Part shown: positions 45,425-57,284 of the stretch, piece by piece | Numbering within the stretch: the first letter of the stretch is position 1 | How the letters are laid out: the number at the start of each line of letters is the position of its first letter | Source of the DNA: Nymphaea colorata | Lineage: Eukaryota > Streptophyta > Magnoliopsida > Nymphaeales > Nymphaeaceae | NCBI RefSeq assembly: GCF_008831285.2 | Contig: NC_045146.1 | Location: 2,878,001-2,942,000 of the forward strand | Direction of reading: 5' to 3' | DNA: 64,000 nt | The notes under the pieces: generated by a model | The model's database searches: none | Seen by the model: only the letters and a program-made list of their open reading frames with translations | What the model was told of the DNA's origin: nothing | Program-made: the position numbers and the translations under genes

Positions 45425-45856
45425 TAAGGGTGAACAAAAGTCAAGTTGAGCTCAAGTTCAATCGCAAATGAAACCTTGAGCTCGACTCAGCTCGAACTCA
45501 AAAATAGCTCGATAGAAGCAGCTCGAGCACGACTTGACAGTTATGTGTTGAGCTCGAACTAGACTCGATTAAGACTTGACAAACTCGTTTGACTCATAGA
45601 ATTGATATTCATCGTTACGTGTTAAGCTCAAGCTAGACTCGTTTAAGACTCGACAAACTCGTATTCATTTGAACATATCGACTTGATTAAGGCTCGAGTT
45701 CGATTCAGCAGTTACGTGTTGAGTTCGAACTCAACTCAATTATCTGAATGAATCAACTCATGAATTAGAGCTCGACTCGTTAAGCAAATGACTCGGCTTG
45801 AACTTGTTTACAAGCGAAGCTTTAACGAGTCGAGCTCGAATCCTTGTTCACCCCAA
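45425..45856. mobile_element. hAT MITE, 'GAGCTCGAG' family, old copy
   Basis: The left end is TAAGGGTGAACAAAAGTC; the reverse complement of the right end is TTGGGGTGAACAAGGATTCG. The interior is GAGCTCGA/GACTCG-rich. No matching 8-bp flanks are visible, so the copy is decayed or its ends are shifted. Confidence 0.6.
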
Positions 45857-46300
45857 CTTATTCCCCTTGCCTCTGAGATATTAAGAAGCACATCATTCAC
45901 TCATATTTGTAAGTTCAACTTAAAACTTTCAAGTAGAAGAAAATCAATCAATCAAACTTTTTCTCACCACTCCTCCTCAAATCATTGGTTGCATATTAAC
46001 TTGACACCACTCTCCTTACTCATCGAGGACCACACTTGGAGCTTCATTTATTTGAAGCAACATTGCATTATTGCTCCGACTTTGATAGTGCTATTCCATA
46101 TATGGTTTTGTCTGTAGATGACGCCATCAAAAAATGACATTTCGCCAAGTTTTGTGACAACTTAATGTCTTGATTAATTTCTAGACTCTATGAAAATCTA
46201 AAGTCCCAAGTTATGACATACATGAGTGACACTCAAATTATAAATTATATCTTAATTTTTGGCATACTAATAAAGATCGAAGGAGAAATAAAATTTTTTT
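45857..46300. other. Intergenic; no gene seen
   Basis: AT-rich spacer between the MITE and the GC-rich CRF promoter region. Confidence 0.4.
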
Positions 46301-46329
46301 CTAAACCTGCTAGAGTAGTTTCCAAAATT

Positions 46330-47910
46330 ACTATTCGGGGGTCAAACCACCCGAATCGGCGGGCCCCGGCGACGAACCAGGGCCGTCCATCCGGTGTACG
46401 GTGAATGGATGGTGGCCACGGCGGCACGCCAATCAAGGAAAGCATCCCGCCGAAGAGCCCTGATTGGCCCACCTAAGCAACGCAAAGTCCGGGCCCGCAG
46501 GACAAGTGTCGATCCGATAACAGGTCGCTCCGTTATCGGCGGCTCGCCTAACGGCCCTTCGAGAGCTCCCGCTTTTAGGAGTAAAAGCGTAATTTTTGCT
46601 GGTATCGTTATTTACGTTAAGGCCCTCAGAAAATCTTCGATATGACTATCGTCTCCCCGATTTGATTTTGGGCTGGTTTGGGTCGAGGGGACTAAGTGTC
46701 CGTTTTTGGAATGTTTCCAACAGATGATTTATTTTTCTTAATGACGAATATAACCCCGACGTCGACGAATACTCGGGGAAGTTGGGTTTGGGGTGCGGAA
46801 AAGTGTCTGTAATTTCGGCAGTTAGTCGAGGATATTTTGGGGAGAATGAAGCTATATCAGGGAGCACAATATCCGCTCTCTCGTTCCTTCCCCCGCGCTT
46901 CTGAAAGAGACGCTTGTGCGGCTCTATCGCCGGAAAACTCGCCGGGACTTCTTTTCTCTCACCTCCTAACCATCGTTTGGAGGTTTCTTATTGTTTACCC
47001 CCTACTCTCCGGTGCCGGAGTTCTATTCCTCTAGAGAAGATAAACTGTCTACTTTCAACGGGAAGAACCCTGCCGACTCTCTCTCTCTCTTGGCCGGAGT
47101 TCTATTCTTGTGGCAGTTCTTGTCAAACACAAAAAGGTAAGACGGTCTCCCTTTTACAGGAAACTCCCGCCTACCATCTTTCTCTATCCGCACCTGGTTC
47201 TTATATGGGAGGTTCGCAATCTCTTCTGCAACCGACGTCCCTTGCGAAGCCTTTCCGTATCCATCTTTAGTCCTCTCCGGGCCTCTAGAACTCTCTCGCT
47301 ACCCTTTTGTTTCTTTACTGTTTACCATGTTCTCTTTCAGTCTACTATTTGTTTTTACCAGTAGCCGGCAACCCACCCTTCGAAACCTGTAGTCGTGACA
47401 TGGTAGAACATGAGTTGGCCGGAAACGGGAAATCTGAGTTCCTTCGGCTGGCGGTATGACTCGCTTTAGCATAACCTCGCAGTTTCCAGACAAAAGTTTG
47501 CTTGGTCTAGTCCCCAAAAGTTGGACGGACTCCGACCTTGTCTGTTCTTCTGCTCTTTCTTTGTCCTCCCTTTTCTTCATTTTTGCTCTGCTTCTCTGTT
47601 CTGTTCGCGTTCATAGCACGGATTCCTGACGTCTCTGTCACCGTCTATCTTTTCCTAGCCCGACCACTGGTATCTTCTCCTCATCATCCTTAGGAACTAA
47701 CGGAAAAGGAAAGTCCTCTCTCGTCTTATCCCCAAAACCCCAAAAGAGGGAGAGAGAGAGAAAGAGAGTTCGCTTGGCCTTCCTTGTTTCCATCTTTTCA
47801 AGACTCAGTGTTTCGTTTCTGTTTTTGTTTGGAGTTCAGGCAGGAGGAGGGATTTTTGAGCAATGCCAGAGAGAACCGGTCCTTCAGTCTGAAGCCCTCT
47901 CGAGAAGCCC
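46330..47910 (+). promoter_or_regulatory. GC-rich promoter and 5' leader region of the CRF gene
   Basis: GC content rises abruptly at about 46335 and stays high to the coding region, with CT-rich leader-like stretches at 46870-47300 and a GA run at 47746-47768. A strong donor AAAAAG|GTAAGA at 47137/47138 and a pyrimidine-rich acceptor GTTCAG|G at 47839/47840 could bound a 702-bp 5' UTR intron. No clear TATA box was found. Confidence 0.45.
47863..47892 (+). promoter_or_regulatory. uORF of 9 codons in the CRF leader
   Basis: ATG CCA GAG AGA ACC GGT then CCT TCA GTC TGA, ending 18 bp before the CRF start codon. It is the nearest upstream ATG and would remain in the mRNA even if the proposed leader intron is spliced. 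Confidence 0.6.
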
Positions 47911-48963
47911 ATGGATGACTCGATTTTCCCGTTGATTAGGTACAGTGAGTACTTTACGAGGACCAAGAAGTTGGTCAAGTTGCCGTCCTCGAGGACTAAA
48001 AAACAAGCCGGAAGCCGTCGGACTAGCAGAGGACCCGCCGTCCCCAAGCTAATCCGCTTCATTGTCACTGATGCGGAAGCGACGGACTCGTCGAGCGACG
48101 AGGGAGAGCGGTGGTCCTGCCGGGAGCAGCAAAGAGTGAAGCGCTATGTTCACGAGGTCGATATGCAGATGTCGAGCTCCACCACTGCTGCCGCCTCCGC
48201 CAGCAAGGTGGCGCTATGTAGAAGGAAGCCGAGTGAGCTGCAGGCAGCGTCGAAGGCAAGGAGCCGACCAAGAGGCGGCGTCTCCGACGACCGCCCTGCA
48301 GGCAGGAAGTTCAGAGGCGTCCGGCGGCGCCCGTGGGGGAAATGGGCGGCGGAGATTCGCGACCCGTCCCGCCGTGTCCGTCTCTGGCTCGGCACCTACG
48401 ACACTGCAGAGGAAGCCGCCAAGGTCTACGACGATGCTGCGCTTAAACTTCGCGGCCCCGACGCCATGACCAACTTCTCTACCACCACTGCTACAACTTC
48501 CACCACAACAAACACTGACCCTCGGAGAACCGACTCGGAGACCAACCGGACAAGCGTCTCGGGCTACGACTCGGGGGAAGACCTTGTCGACCTGCCGTCC
48601 CCAACTTCGGTTCTCCGGTGCGCCAACTCCTCTGGGGAGTCGAACTCCGCCAAGAGGGCGGAGAAGGAAGCGGGATGGCTGGAGACCGAGAGGCCGGAGG
48701 TGTTTGCTCTGGACGTGCCGTTTTCTCCCTGCGGCGACGGATTACTCGACTCAACCGGTGGCGAGCCGGGGCTTCTCTTCGGCGGGTTCGACGCTGAGGA
48801 GTTCAGCGAAGCTCTCCTGGGGTCGCTGAGCGCGGTGGAGGCGCTCTGGCCAACGCAAGACGCCTCTCCGGCAGTCGACTGGCTCATCGACAAGTGTTCG
48901 TTCGATATCGGCGATTTGTTCCCCGCCGACGCCTTCCTCGCCACCCCTCAGCCGTCCGTCTGA
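47911..48963 (+). CDS. AP2/ERF transcription factor, cytokinin response factor (CRF) group
   Basis: Single exon of 350 aa. Residues about 14-64 form the CRF domain ([18 protein letters not shown], then [18 protein letters not shown]). Residues 133-189 form the AP2 DNA-binding domain ([20 protein letters not shown], then [20 protein letters not shown] and [10 protein letters not shown]), with the Ala and Asp of the WAAEIRD motif that mark ERF-type GCC-box binding. LPSPTSVL at 228-235 is the conserved putative MAP-kinase site of CRFs. The C-terminus is acidic with Phe/Trp residues, as in activation regions. CRFs are nuclear, act in the cytokinin two-component output and dimerise through the CRF domain. 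GC content is high, and intronless structure is normal for the group. Which CRF number it matches cannot be decided by eye. Confidence 0.95.
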   Translation: MDDSIFPLIRYSEYFTRTKKLVKLPSSRTKKQAGSRRTSRGPAVPKLIRFIVTDAEATDSSSDEGERWSCREQQRVKRYVHEVDMQMSSSTTAAASASKVALCRRKPSELQAASKARSRPRGGVSDDRPAGRKFRGVRRRPWGKWAAEIRDPSRRVRLWLGTYDTAEEAAKVYDDAALKLRGPDAMTNFSTTTATTSTTTNTDPRRTDSETNRTSVSGYDSGEDLVDLPSPTSVLRCANSSGESNSAKRAEKEAGWLETERPEVFALDVPFSPCGDGLLDSTGGEPGLLFGGFDAEEFSEALLGSLSAVEALWPTQDASPAVDWLIDKCSFDIGDLFPADAFLATPQPSV

Positions 48964-49250
48964 GTCTCCATCCGATCCGTCGTTACCCGCAGTCCCGCCC
49001 TTACCGAGTCGTCGGTGGTTTTTTTCCGACCAAGACGAGACAGCGAGTTCTTTTGAATCTGGTTTGCAGTTTTCTTTTTTTCTTTCTTGGCGAGAAATGT
49101 ACTTAATACTAAGTGAGAGTGAGTACGAGCTCACACTTGTGCGTGAGCAGCAGGAATTAAAAGGGAGAAAAAAAAAATCTTTTGTTCCATCTTTCATATC
49201 ATCTACGTCCGGCAAGTAATCTGGAATGTATCGAATCGCATTTCGTATGC
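48964..49250 (+). other. Probable 3' UTR of the CRF gene
   Basis: AT-richer sequence follows the TGA. AATACTAAGTGAG near 49105 and a poly-A-like run at 49168-49176 are possible polyadenylation features. Confidence 0.35.
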
Positions 49251-49328
49251 GAATCGCCCGATTCGTTAATTGTTTGAAGTTAGCCGGTGCGCCGTTCCCG
49301 GCGGTTGGTTCGCCCAAGGAACGCGGGG

Positions 49329-49348
49329 GACGGGACGGGACGGGACGA
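49329..49348. repeat. (GGGAC)4 pentanucleotide repeat
   Basis: A short perfect pentamer array in a GC-rich patch beyond the CRF gene. Confidence 0.85.
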
Positions 49349-49609
49349 CTTGCAGCCATTTGATTTTTATTTCGATGCGTGAATTTCTGGAGAAGGGTAA
49401 AAGGGGAACGAATGAGTGTCGGATTAGGCGGGTTCTGTTGTGGGCTCGGGACTTGGAGGCTCGATAACAGACAACGCGTGCCAGGTCCGGTGGTCCCCAC
49501 CCCAAGGGCGGTTTGCCTTGTCCACAGGCACCGGATTCCCTTTTGATATTTCTCTCTTTTTTTATTTCCTCCAATTTCGGTCGAGATTTTCCGAAGTAGG
49601 ACTGTATCC

Positions 49610-49990
49610 CGAGAGAGTCGAGTCATATATTGCTTGGTTCGAATTTGACTCAAAGTCTGTGCTCAAGCTCGTGCGGCACTTGATTTATATTATATATTTT
49701 TTCGTTAAATAAAACCATAAAAAATATTAAAATTTATCAAAAATTACGGACAAGTTCCGGAAGATTGACAAATTGAGAAAAACACATGCTATGTAGAGTA
49801 TAAACTCCTGCAATATAAACTCAACTTGTTGGTATCTTGAGTTTTAACTCAAGCTACATTGGCGAGTTAGAGTCGAACTTACAAGAGAGAGTTCAAGTGA
49901 AGCCCAGATTGACTAAGTGTTTCGGCCTTGGCTAGTAAACGAACTTGGGCTTGATAGGCTTGTGCATAAAACGAGCTCCAAAAGGGCAAG
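49610..49990. mobile_element. Fragment of a 'GAGCTCGAG' family hAT MITE
   Basis: It contains GAGTCGAGTC, CTCAAGCTCGTGCGGC, GAGTTCAAGTGAAGC and AACGAGCTCC blocks typical of the family interior. Neither terminus is intact. Confidence 0.45.
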
Positions 49991-49999
49991 AGTTCCAAT

Positions 50000-51269
50000 T
50001 CATTTACCTATCACCTTTTAAATATAATTTCACAAATGGTTCAAAATTTCTACCATTATACTATTAATGAAAAGCTCTTAATAAATGTTTTCATTGGGGA
50101 GCACATGGAAAACTATGTCTGAGGACATTGTGATTTAAATTGGAGGCCTTTATTAACTCTATGGAAAAGAAAAGGCGTCATAACCATTTTGTTCAAGATT
50201 ATTACTATTTTAAACGATGTGCGGACCAACAATAAAGAGAGTAACTTATTGGCTAGTTGTAAGCCAAAAGTGAAACTTTTATTTGGAAAAACCCAGAAAA
50301 GGAAAACGACGGAGAGTTATTGTCAACAGCTGAGTCCTTACACGAAAAATTTTCTCAAATTATATCAGCACATACAAACCGTACTTTCGTATTAGATTTG
50401 CTTACAAAAGTAACTCCAAGAATAAAGGCTACTTGCATCATGTACTGTGCTATTAGTGGATGGAGAATTTATTCATTCAAAACATAATTTACAAATTATA
50501 TATATATATATATATGTGTGTGTTGAATGATGACTCTAGCTTTTTAAAGTCATTCAGCCATCTAATTAGAGCCGTCTAAACTTTCAAAACTGAATTTTGT
50601 CACAGATAGCAAAAAATGCGTGTCATATTGGACTAAACTTCAATTTTGAAACTGCTTACAGAATTTGAATCCAAGTGGAAACAGATTTATTTATCAGGTC
50701 CACTAAGCAAATTCGAAATCAGATGAGTATTATGATATATTCGAATCCATTTGTATTCCTACTTGTCTCCATCTTAAGTGGTCAAAATAGTCAACATAAG
50801 CACACAAAAAAAATTATTTTCCGACTGATGTGGACTTGATGTAGCATGCTTTTGCTAATAATGTGATAAAAGATCTAATGTTGATCAAACTAAGGATCCC
50901 AGACAGGCTTAATATCTATCCTTAGAATCTTTATTTTGTCTTTTCTCATTGAGAAAAGATCGGGAAAATTTTTTATCTTAAATCTACAATTCTCAAACCA
51001 TGATGATTTCAAATGAAAGGCATTCAAGTGTCACCTCAAGGTTTTTTAAATCCATTATAAATTGACTTCTTGTTCTACCTGATTTACCGGAGTCCGATCT
51101 GTTTGAAATTCACTAATTTATCTCTTTCACCTCAAAAGATGAGCAGCACGGGTGAAATGGCGTTGAAGGGTGCTTTCTCTCCATGGTATTTGAGGAATGT
51201 TGAGCTTAGGATTAAAGGTGCAATTGTGAAGGTTAATATGACAGTTCTTGTCCTTCCCTCCTCCCCTCA

Positions 51270-51328
<59 letters not shown>

Positions 51329-51994
51329 GTTTCTCTCTCTATCTCTGTGCGGGTGAGGAATTAATGGTATCACGTGAAAGAAGTGGCCGGAATTATCAGA
51401 TGAGGAAAACCTCCTCCGGATGCAACCTGGAGTGGCCCACTGCCTTTGGTTCTCGGCTCCCAAGAACAGATTTGATATCCAGGAGTTACAAGCACTGTCG
51501 GCATTTAAATGGATCTGAGTCGGGTTACTTAGATTGTTGTCCCGTCCAATTAATTGGAGATTAACTAATTGGATGTGGATTTGAATTTGAGCCTGAGAAG
51601 GAAAGCCAGTACTTCATCCAATAAATTCCATTGAAGTTTGAATTAAATGTTCTCAAAATTGGATACGTAACAGATGTGGAGGTAAAATACAACTGTTAGT
51701 TTACTTTACAAAACCGCACTAATAATGGTCAGGTACAAGTAGAAAAAAGTGACCCATTGACGTCCCCCCACATATTCGTGACTTGTTGAACATAGTTTTG
51801 GTACCAATTATATTTATGTATGTCTTGTTATCAAACTTTTTCAAACTACATACACTTCTAATGCTATAAGGGTTGTTTAGCAACAGTAAAAAGATGTTGT
51901 CGTTGCATGTATCTGCCCAAAAAATTAGGCTACTAACATCTTGTTACAGTTGCCAACAGCCCTATAGAGTATATATATGTGTATAACTCAAGTG
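50000..51994. other. Intergenic; unrecognised open frame near 51139
   Basis: Mostly AT-rich. A frame from ATG 51139 gives about 35 ordinary-looking residues (MALKGAFSPWYLRNVELRIK) before entering a microsatellite. I do not recognise it, and it may be a gene or transposon fragment. AT/GT repeats lie at 50496-50521. Confidence 0.3.
51272..51328. repeat. (CT)n(AT)n compound microsatellite
   Basis: About 17 CT units followed by about 11 AT units. Confidence 0.95.
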
Positions 51995-52445
51995 TTGGGC
52001 TGTACACGAGCAGAGTCGATCTCTCGAATCAAACTCAGGTCGAGCTCTATAGGACAAGCATGAGCTTGAGCTTGAGTTCAACTCGCTTTACTATTTTAAC
52101 TTTCTTTTGTTAACTTGACTTGTCTCGTTCCTTTAACTCGTCAACTTGTTTAGTTGGTTTCGGCCATCTACCAGTAAATCGAAAGAAAAGTACACATATT
52201 TTGCATCTAAATATCTTCTAAAGAAAAACTTAGCAGCAGAAAATATCTCTTTCACAACACATTTATGTAATCAAGCTGAGCCAATTTTGAATGAATCGAG
52301 TTTTTACAACTCAAACTCATCTCGTTTAACAGAGCATAAATTTAAGCGTGAGTTTAACTCATTTATAAACTAGCCGAGTTCAAATCCGAGTTTCTTATGA
52401 GCAAGTTCCAGTCGACTCCAAAACTAGTTGTGCTGTGCAGCCCTA
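51995..52445. mobile_element. hAT MITE, 'GAGCTCGAG' family, 451 bp
   Basis: The left end is TTGGGCTGTACACGAGC; the reverse complement of the right end is TAGGGCTGCACAGCAC. The flanking 8-mers CTCAAGTG and CCCAAGTC agree at six positions. The interior has GAGCTTGAGC and AACTCG units. Confidence 0.65.
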
Positions 52446-52453
52446 CCCAAGTC

Positions 52454-53510
52454 TCTCTGTTGCCTCTCTGTGCTCATTATTAATCTACATTTTTTTCTAT
52501 TCAGTCATTTTTATCAATAATTGCGTTCTAATGCAACAAGATACCAATATCATTCAGCTTAGTTAGGCTATATTATATAAATTATATAAATTTGGGTGAG
52601 TGAGGAAATATATCATCCAAGCAAGAGCAGAGGGCCCCTCACTTTCTCTCGAACCTAGCTATGTGAGTCATACTGGTGCGTGAATTTTAATGCGTCAGTA
52701 TGGATAATGACTAAAATACTCTTAATTAATTCACACTGAAAAACAAAACTTTTTTTTGTACAGACAAGAATAAAAATGCAAAAAAGTTTTAATGTTGTTT
52801 GGGATGCAAAAAACAGCAGGATCCACCAGGTATTAAAACCCGAGAACTTGCAGTTCCAGGGATCCAGATAGTACATATGGATTGGATCTATCCGGGATCC
52901 AGAACCGAATCTCGGAAAACGGCCTGGGTCTGGGGCGGACAGGACAACAAGTGGGTGCCTGCCGTTGCCTCTGCTCTCTGAGACTCCGTCTTTGTCAGTT
53001 AAGGGGCATTTCGCTCACTGTGCGTGGCGAGAGGATGGGATGCTGCCCATATAGATATGGACCCACCCTTCTGCGCTCTGCGATTAGATAAAGCACCGGC
53101 CTTTGCAGGCTTGGTGACGAAAGACGGCCTCTTAAAAGGGCGACAGGCATATCGATAAGCTTTGATGCTGCTCAGAGAGTCGCTGGGGACGACGCTCTTT
53201 GCAGCATCATTAGGAGCAGGACGACCCTGACCCTCTCGGAGGGACGAAGGATCAAAAGCATTTTAAAAAGCTGTCCTGACACTAGTGTTTGCATTGAAAG
53301 AGTGGGGGAACGACGAGCCAGAACCACCAAACATGGGTTCGGCGATTGAGCCACGTATGGATCCAGGTGGGCTCATGCTCGCAGCGCACCGAGCCTACTA
53401 AATATCTCCGTGTATGGTTTTGATGAAAGCCGCGGTTGCTGGGCCCGTCTGATTTCCCCCTTCCCAACCTCACCCACCATTTTTGGGCGCCTTTTTTTTT
53501 ATTATTATTC
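52454..53510. other. GC-richer non-genic block with an 87-codon minus-strand open frame
   Basis: GC content is raised from about 52830 to 53480. The minus strand is open from 53262 to 53002 (87 codons, no ATG, TAA at 53001-52999) with a basic, Ser/Ala-rich translation (KSVVPSDSLSSIKAYRYACR). No family is recognised; it may be a decayed transposon or processed pseudogene. Confidence 0.35.
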
Positions 53511-53643
53511 GTTTGACAACAGTAATAAATTGTTATTGTTACTGTTTCATAATTAAATTTATGAGGCAAATTCATAAAACACTCTATCTCAACTTTTTGA
53601 GTAGGGTTCATGAAGGAATAATGATTTGTTACAATTGTCAAAC
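53511..53643. mobile_element. Small palindromic MITE-like element (133 bp)
   Basis: Ends are GTTTGACAACAGTAATAAAT and, reverse-complemented, GTTTGACAATTGTAACAAAT. It also contains an internal CAGTAA..TTACTG hairpin. No clear target duplication is visible. Confidence 0.6.
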
Positions 53644-54607
53644 AGCCTTTTTTGGATTCAATATACATACGCAACTCAAAACTGATATGTGTAATTTTTT
53701 AAAGTTTATTATTATTTTATATCTTCAACATTGTTTGTTGATTGAATTGTTTTAATATTGAAAAACGTAAATCGGAAACGTGATATACATGGTTTTGCTA
53801 AGTATTGCACTCTAACGACATGCACAACTTTTGGAATTAAAAGAAAAGAGTGTTTATGAAAAGGATATGTTTAATGTTTGCCTAGTAACAATACATGCGC
53901 ATTATGTGTATATCATACATAGTTGATCGAGTAAGGGCTTGTGAAAAAATAGGTCTATAGTTCAATTCTTGTGAGTGTTATGTCTCTACACTTCAAGTAG
54001 TGTTGAATGGTTATGTTGCAGATCTCATTAGATTAGGAGGGTTCAGACCTAAGTTGTTTGTAAAGCAATCAAAGGACGGCCAGAAACATGAGGAAGTGGT
54101 GTATGTAAATATAGCCTGAGACGCTAGGTAACCAATGATGTAAGAATCAGCATGCATGAATCGGCCGACTCAATTGAATTGACAGCAAAATAATTTGATT
54201 CACCAGCTGGTCCAAGAGTGCAAGTGAGATGACATACATTGTTAATTATTCTATATTTTCGTCTCATTTTTTACAAAAAATGCATATGCTAATATTATTA
54301 TTTTGCTCAATTTGTATCGAATCAGCTGCATGCTTCACCGATTCGATTCAAATTTTTTATTCTATTGTCATTGCCTGGATTCACTCCACGCGTTTGTACA
54401 TGGACAAATATGAACAGACCTGAATTTGTCAGGAGAATTCCCCTTATATAAATTTCAAAAAACTTGCGCCCCAGGCAAGTAAAATAAGTAAACATTAGTG
54501 TTTAGGTCCGCAAAAAAAATTCTAATGCTGTGACTTACAAATAATTTCTCGTGAGGAGGTTCATGGACAAATAAGGTGGCCTCTTTTTAAATAATCGTTT
54601 CCTTAGC
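53644..54607. other. Intergenic; no gene seen
   Basis: AT-rich. A TAGTTCAATTCTTG block near 53958 is weakly B-box-like, but no A box is convincing. Confidence 0.4.
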
Positions 54608-54735
54608 CCGGGCAGCATAGCTGGTCGGTCTGAGTGTTGTGCTGACAACACATTCTCAGTTTGGTTCTCATAGGTGCTATTTCTCTAAACTACAAACAAT
54701 GGCATGTGTGACACTGAGTTGAAGGGTGTTACATA
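54608..54735 (+). mobile_element. tRNA-derived SINE-like sequence, copy 2
   Basis: The head GCAGCATAGCTGGTCGGTCT matches the SINE-like unit at 29047. A weak B-box-like GTTTGGTTCTC follows 46 bp later. The 3' end is uncertain. Confidence 0.45.
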
Positions 54736-55119
54736 GAACCACCAAAACCTCAAAGCAGCCCTGACCCTAAAACTGCGGGAAGGAGGGTGACTTCACGTCC
54801 CGTAAACCTGCAATATTCCTTGTTTCCCAGATTCATTACTGTCGTATATATTTTGGACAAGAATTGGATCTTTGTTCTACATTTATTGTGTTGAAATTTG
54901 AAAGTAGTAGGTAGATAATTAATGCAGGATCCAGCTATATGATAACTCATTTCCAACTCTCCTCTTTATTCTTATCCACATTCACATAAAGCTACCCACT
55001 ATTTTAGTCATTCTCTTTGACAACTACTTTTGCAATTTGTGTTTGAAGGACATAGTTGCCTGTAAAATCATTAAGATGTCCTCTGTTTGTTTTGTGTGCA
55101 AGTAAGTTTCTCTGCAGTC

Positions 55120-55200
55120 TGTTGGGGGTGCCCCCCTCCTTTATTGAAAAGAATGAAAGAATACAAAGAAATGATACAAAGAACCCCAAAGAGGAAACTC
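55120..55200 (-). mobile_element. LINE 3'-end fragment
   Basis: The minus strand reads TTTGTATCATTTCTTTGTAT, TCTTTTCAATAAAGGAGGGG and GGGGCACCCCC, the characteristic tail of plant L1-like LINEs. No coding part adjoins it. Confidence 0.5.
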
Positions 55201-56844
55201 TACCTGAATGGTTGGAGGGTTTAAGAAGCAATGGCACCACTCCTAAAGTAGGATTACTATTTGCGAAAAATAAATATTTTGTAGGACAATGTAATATAAA
55301 TTGTTCTACTCAACATCATTAGCGATATTTAAGCACCTTTGAATCATCATATATTGCGACCTTCTAGTGCTTACTGCCAGTTACAAATTACATTCCTCAA
55401 TATTCGGGCCAAAGTAATGCAAAGCAGCTGCTCGCTTGGCTGAAATATGTTTGTTGGATCCGGATGAAGCGTGTTTGATAGAGGTAAAAGTTACCATTCA
55501 TTTGCATAATAATCACAAGTACAACATGGCAAAGAAAAAGAAGGGGAAAGGCAAATGAGACAAAATGGTTTCGAGTGAATAGGAGGAGCATTTCAACCTG
55601 CCGCCTTTGCTCCACCCTTCCTCTCATCCCCTCATCTCCCCACGTCTAGGGTTGTGTAGCTGCGTGCTTCAACTTGTATATAGTTAAATAAAAAAATATT
55701 AACCAATTGATCATTTTCCATCAAAATATGTATACCATGGTTAATCTTGAATCTTATGGCACGTCTTGAGAATATGTTTATATCCTTTGACATTATTACT
55801 GTCACATTATATATGATATATTTGTTTAATATATTATGAGTTGTACAATCATTTCATTCTATACATGTGGATTACTCTTTCTATGGTCATTAGACTAATT
55901 TTTGATGGTTCATTTCCCTTTCCATGCATGACATTGACATGTCTGTTTGTTTTGCACTAAAGCTTTTTTCAACCTCAGGATTTAATATCGCTAACCGACC
56001 AGCTCTATCCAATACCATCTTGGCTTTCTTCGATCAATTAGAACAAGAAGCCAAACAAAAATGTGTCTCTCCAAATGTTCAAGACTTACCCTTTCGATAG
56101 GACACCTTGAAGAAGCTGAAGCACCTTCTACCCTGTTTGTGGGGTCTATGACTGTTTGGAGACCTAGGTGAAGAGCGGTACATTAATCAAATAGAGTGTT
56201 GCATCCACTGTTTGCAATACAATTCAAAGAAGTAGTACACAGGAAAATCTAACTGAGGATTGGACTTTTACTGTCCCGCCAATTTCGGCCTGAGCGGTGA
56301 ACAAGTGGTAAGAAGTTGATGTCAAGGGTGTTGAGTTGAGTATGGCGCATCAAGTTTCAACTGGAATATCTGCAACTTGTGCTTTCTTATGTATTCTTAG
56401 AAGGCTCGAGTTGGAGCTCACTCAAGAGGCGTTTTGATGGTTTGGGACTTCAATTCAAGAACGAAAATTCTAGAATACCATAATTTCTCCTCAAACTAGA
56501 ATGGAATCAAAATTTCAGGTTTAAGTTTCTTCGTTTTGAAAACAAAATGCCTCATTTGTTTAATAATTCCAATTTTCTAAAAAATTGAGAATTTTGATTC
56601 TAAAAATCTATGATTCTGGGATGTCAAACGCCCAAGAGAAAAAAAGAAGAGAGAAAATAGGACATGTTTCTTTTGGCACATAGTCGTAAAGTATCGAGAG
56701 AGGAGTTGCTTTGGAGAAACACGAATCTAGAACTATGAAAATGCAATAATAAGGAGGGGGCATATCTAGCTTGAATGCGAATTTCCAACGTTCTCAGCAG
56801 GCTTCTTTTTCATCTGCAATCCCTTCAGCCTCCCACTGGATTTA
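55201..56844. other. Intergenic; no gene seen
   Basis: At 55975-56090 a short plus-strand stretch translates without stops (FNIANRPALSNTILAFFDQL), but it is not recognisable and is followed by stops. Confidence 0.35.
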
Positions 56845-56852
56845 TGTAGGAC

Positions 56853-57284
56853 TAAGGATGTCAACGAATTGGATTTGAATCAAATATACCATTAATCGTA
56901 TCTGCCTTTTTGATATTGGCACATTTAGATTCAAATACAAAAAAAAAAAAAAAGAAGCAAAGTTGTACCTGAATTCGAAATCAATTTTCACAATCTCAAT
57001 CTGATTTTGACATTCATATCCCAATAGAAATAAGGAATTTTGAACTGAATTTGACCGACTTTTAAAATGTAAGACATTGAATATAGGATATTTATTTGAA
57101 ACTAAACCTATGGTTAACCTGAATTCAATCTGATACTCGTAACTATTTGAATCAAAAGCCAATCTGATGTCATTTCTTAAATCTTAATCTGATCTGATTT
57201 ATTAAAATATTAAAATCATATCTGATTTTTTTGAAACTTTTTTAATTAGACATCCACTTCAAAGAGAATATTTTGCCATCCCTA
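56853..57284. mobile_element. hAT MITE, 'GGATTCGGAT' family, 432 bp
   Basis: The left end is TAAGGATGTCAACGAATTGG; the reverse complement of the right end is TAGGGATGGCAAAATATTC. The flanking 8-mers TGTAGGAC (56845-56852) and CGTAGGAC (57285-57292) differ at one base. The interior has GATTTGAATC and AATCTGAT units. Confidence 0.8.

Noticed and set aside
48751-49653. 300-codon open frame on the minus strand overlapping the CRF 3' end
   Set aside because: It lies antisense to the high-GC CRF coding region and continues into its 3' flank. The residue pattern is low-complexity Ser/Arg/Pro with no domain, so it is a shadow of GC-rich codons.
53940-54010. tRNA gene
   Set aside because: There is only a weak B-box-like TTCAATTC, with no A box, acceptor stem or anticodon arm.
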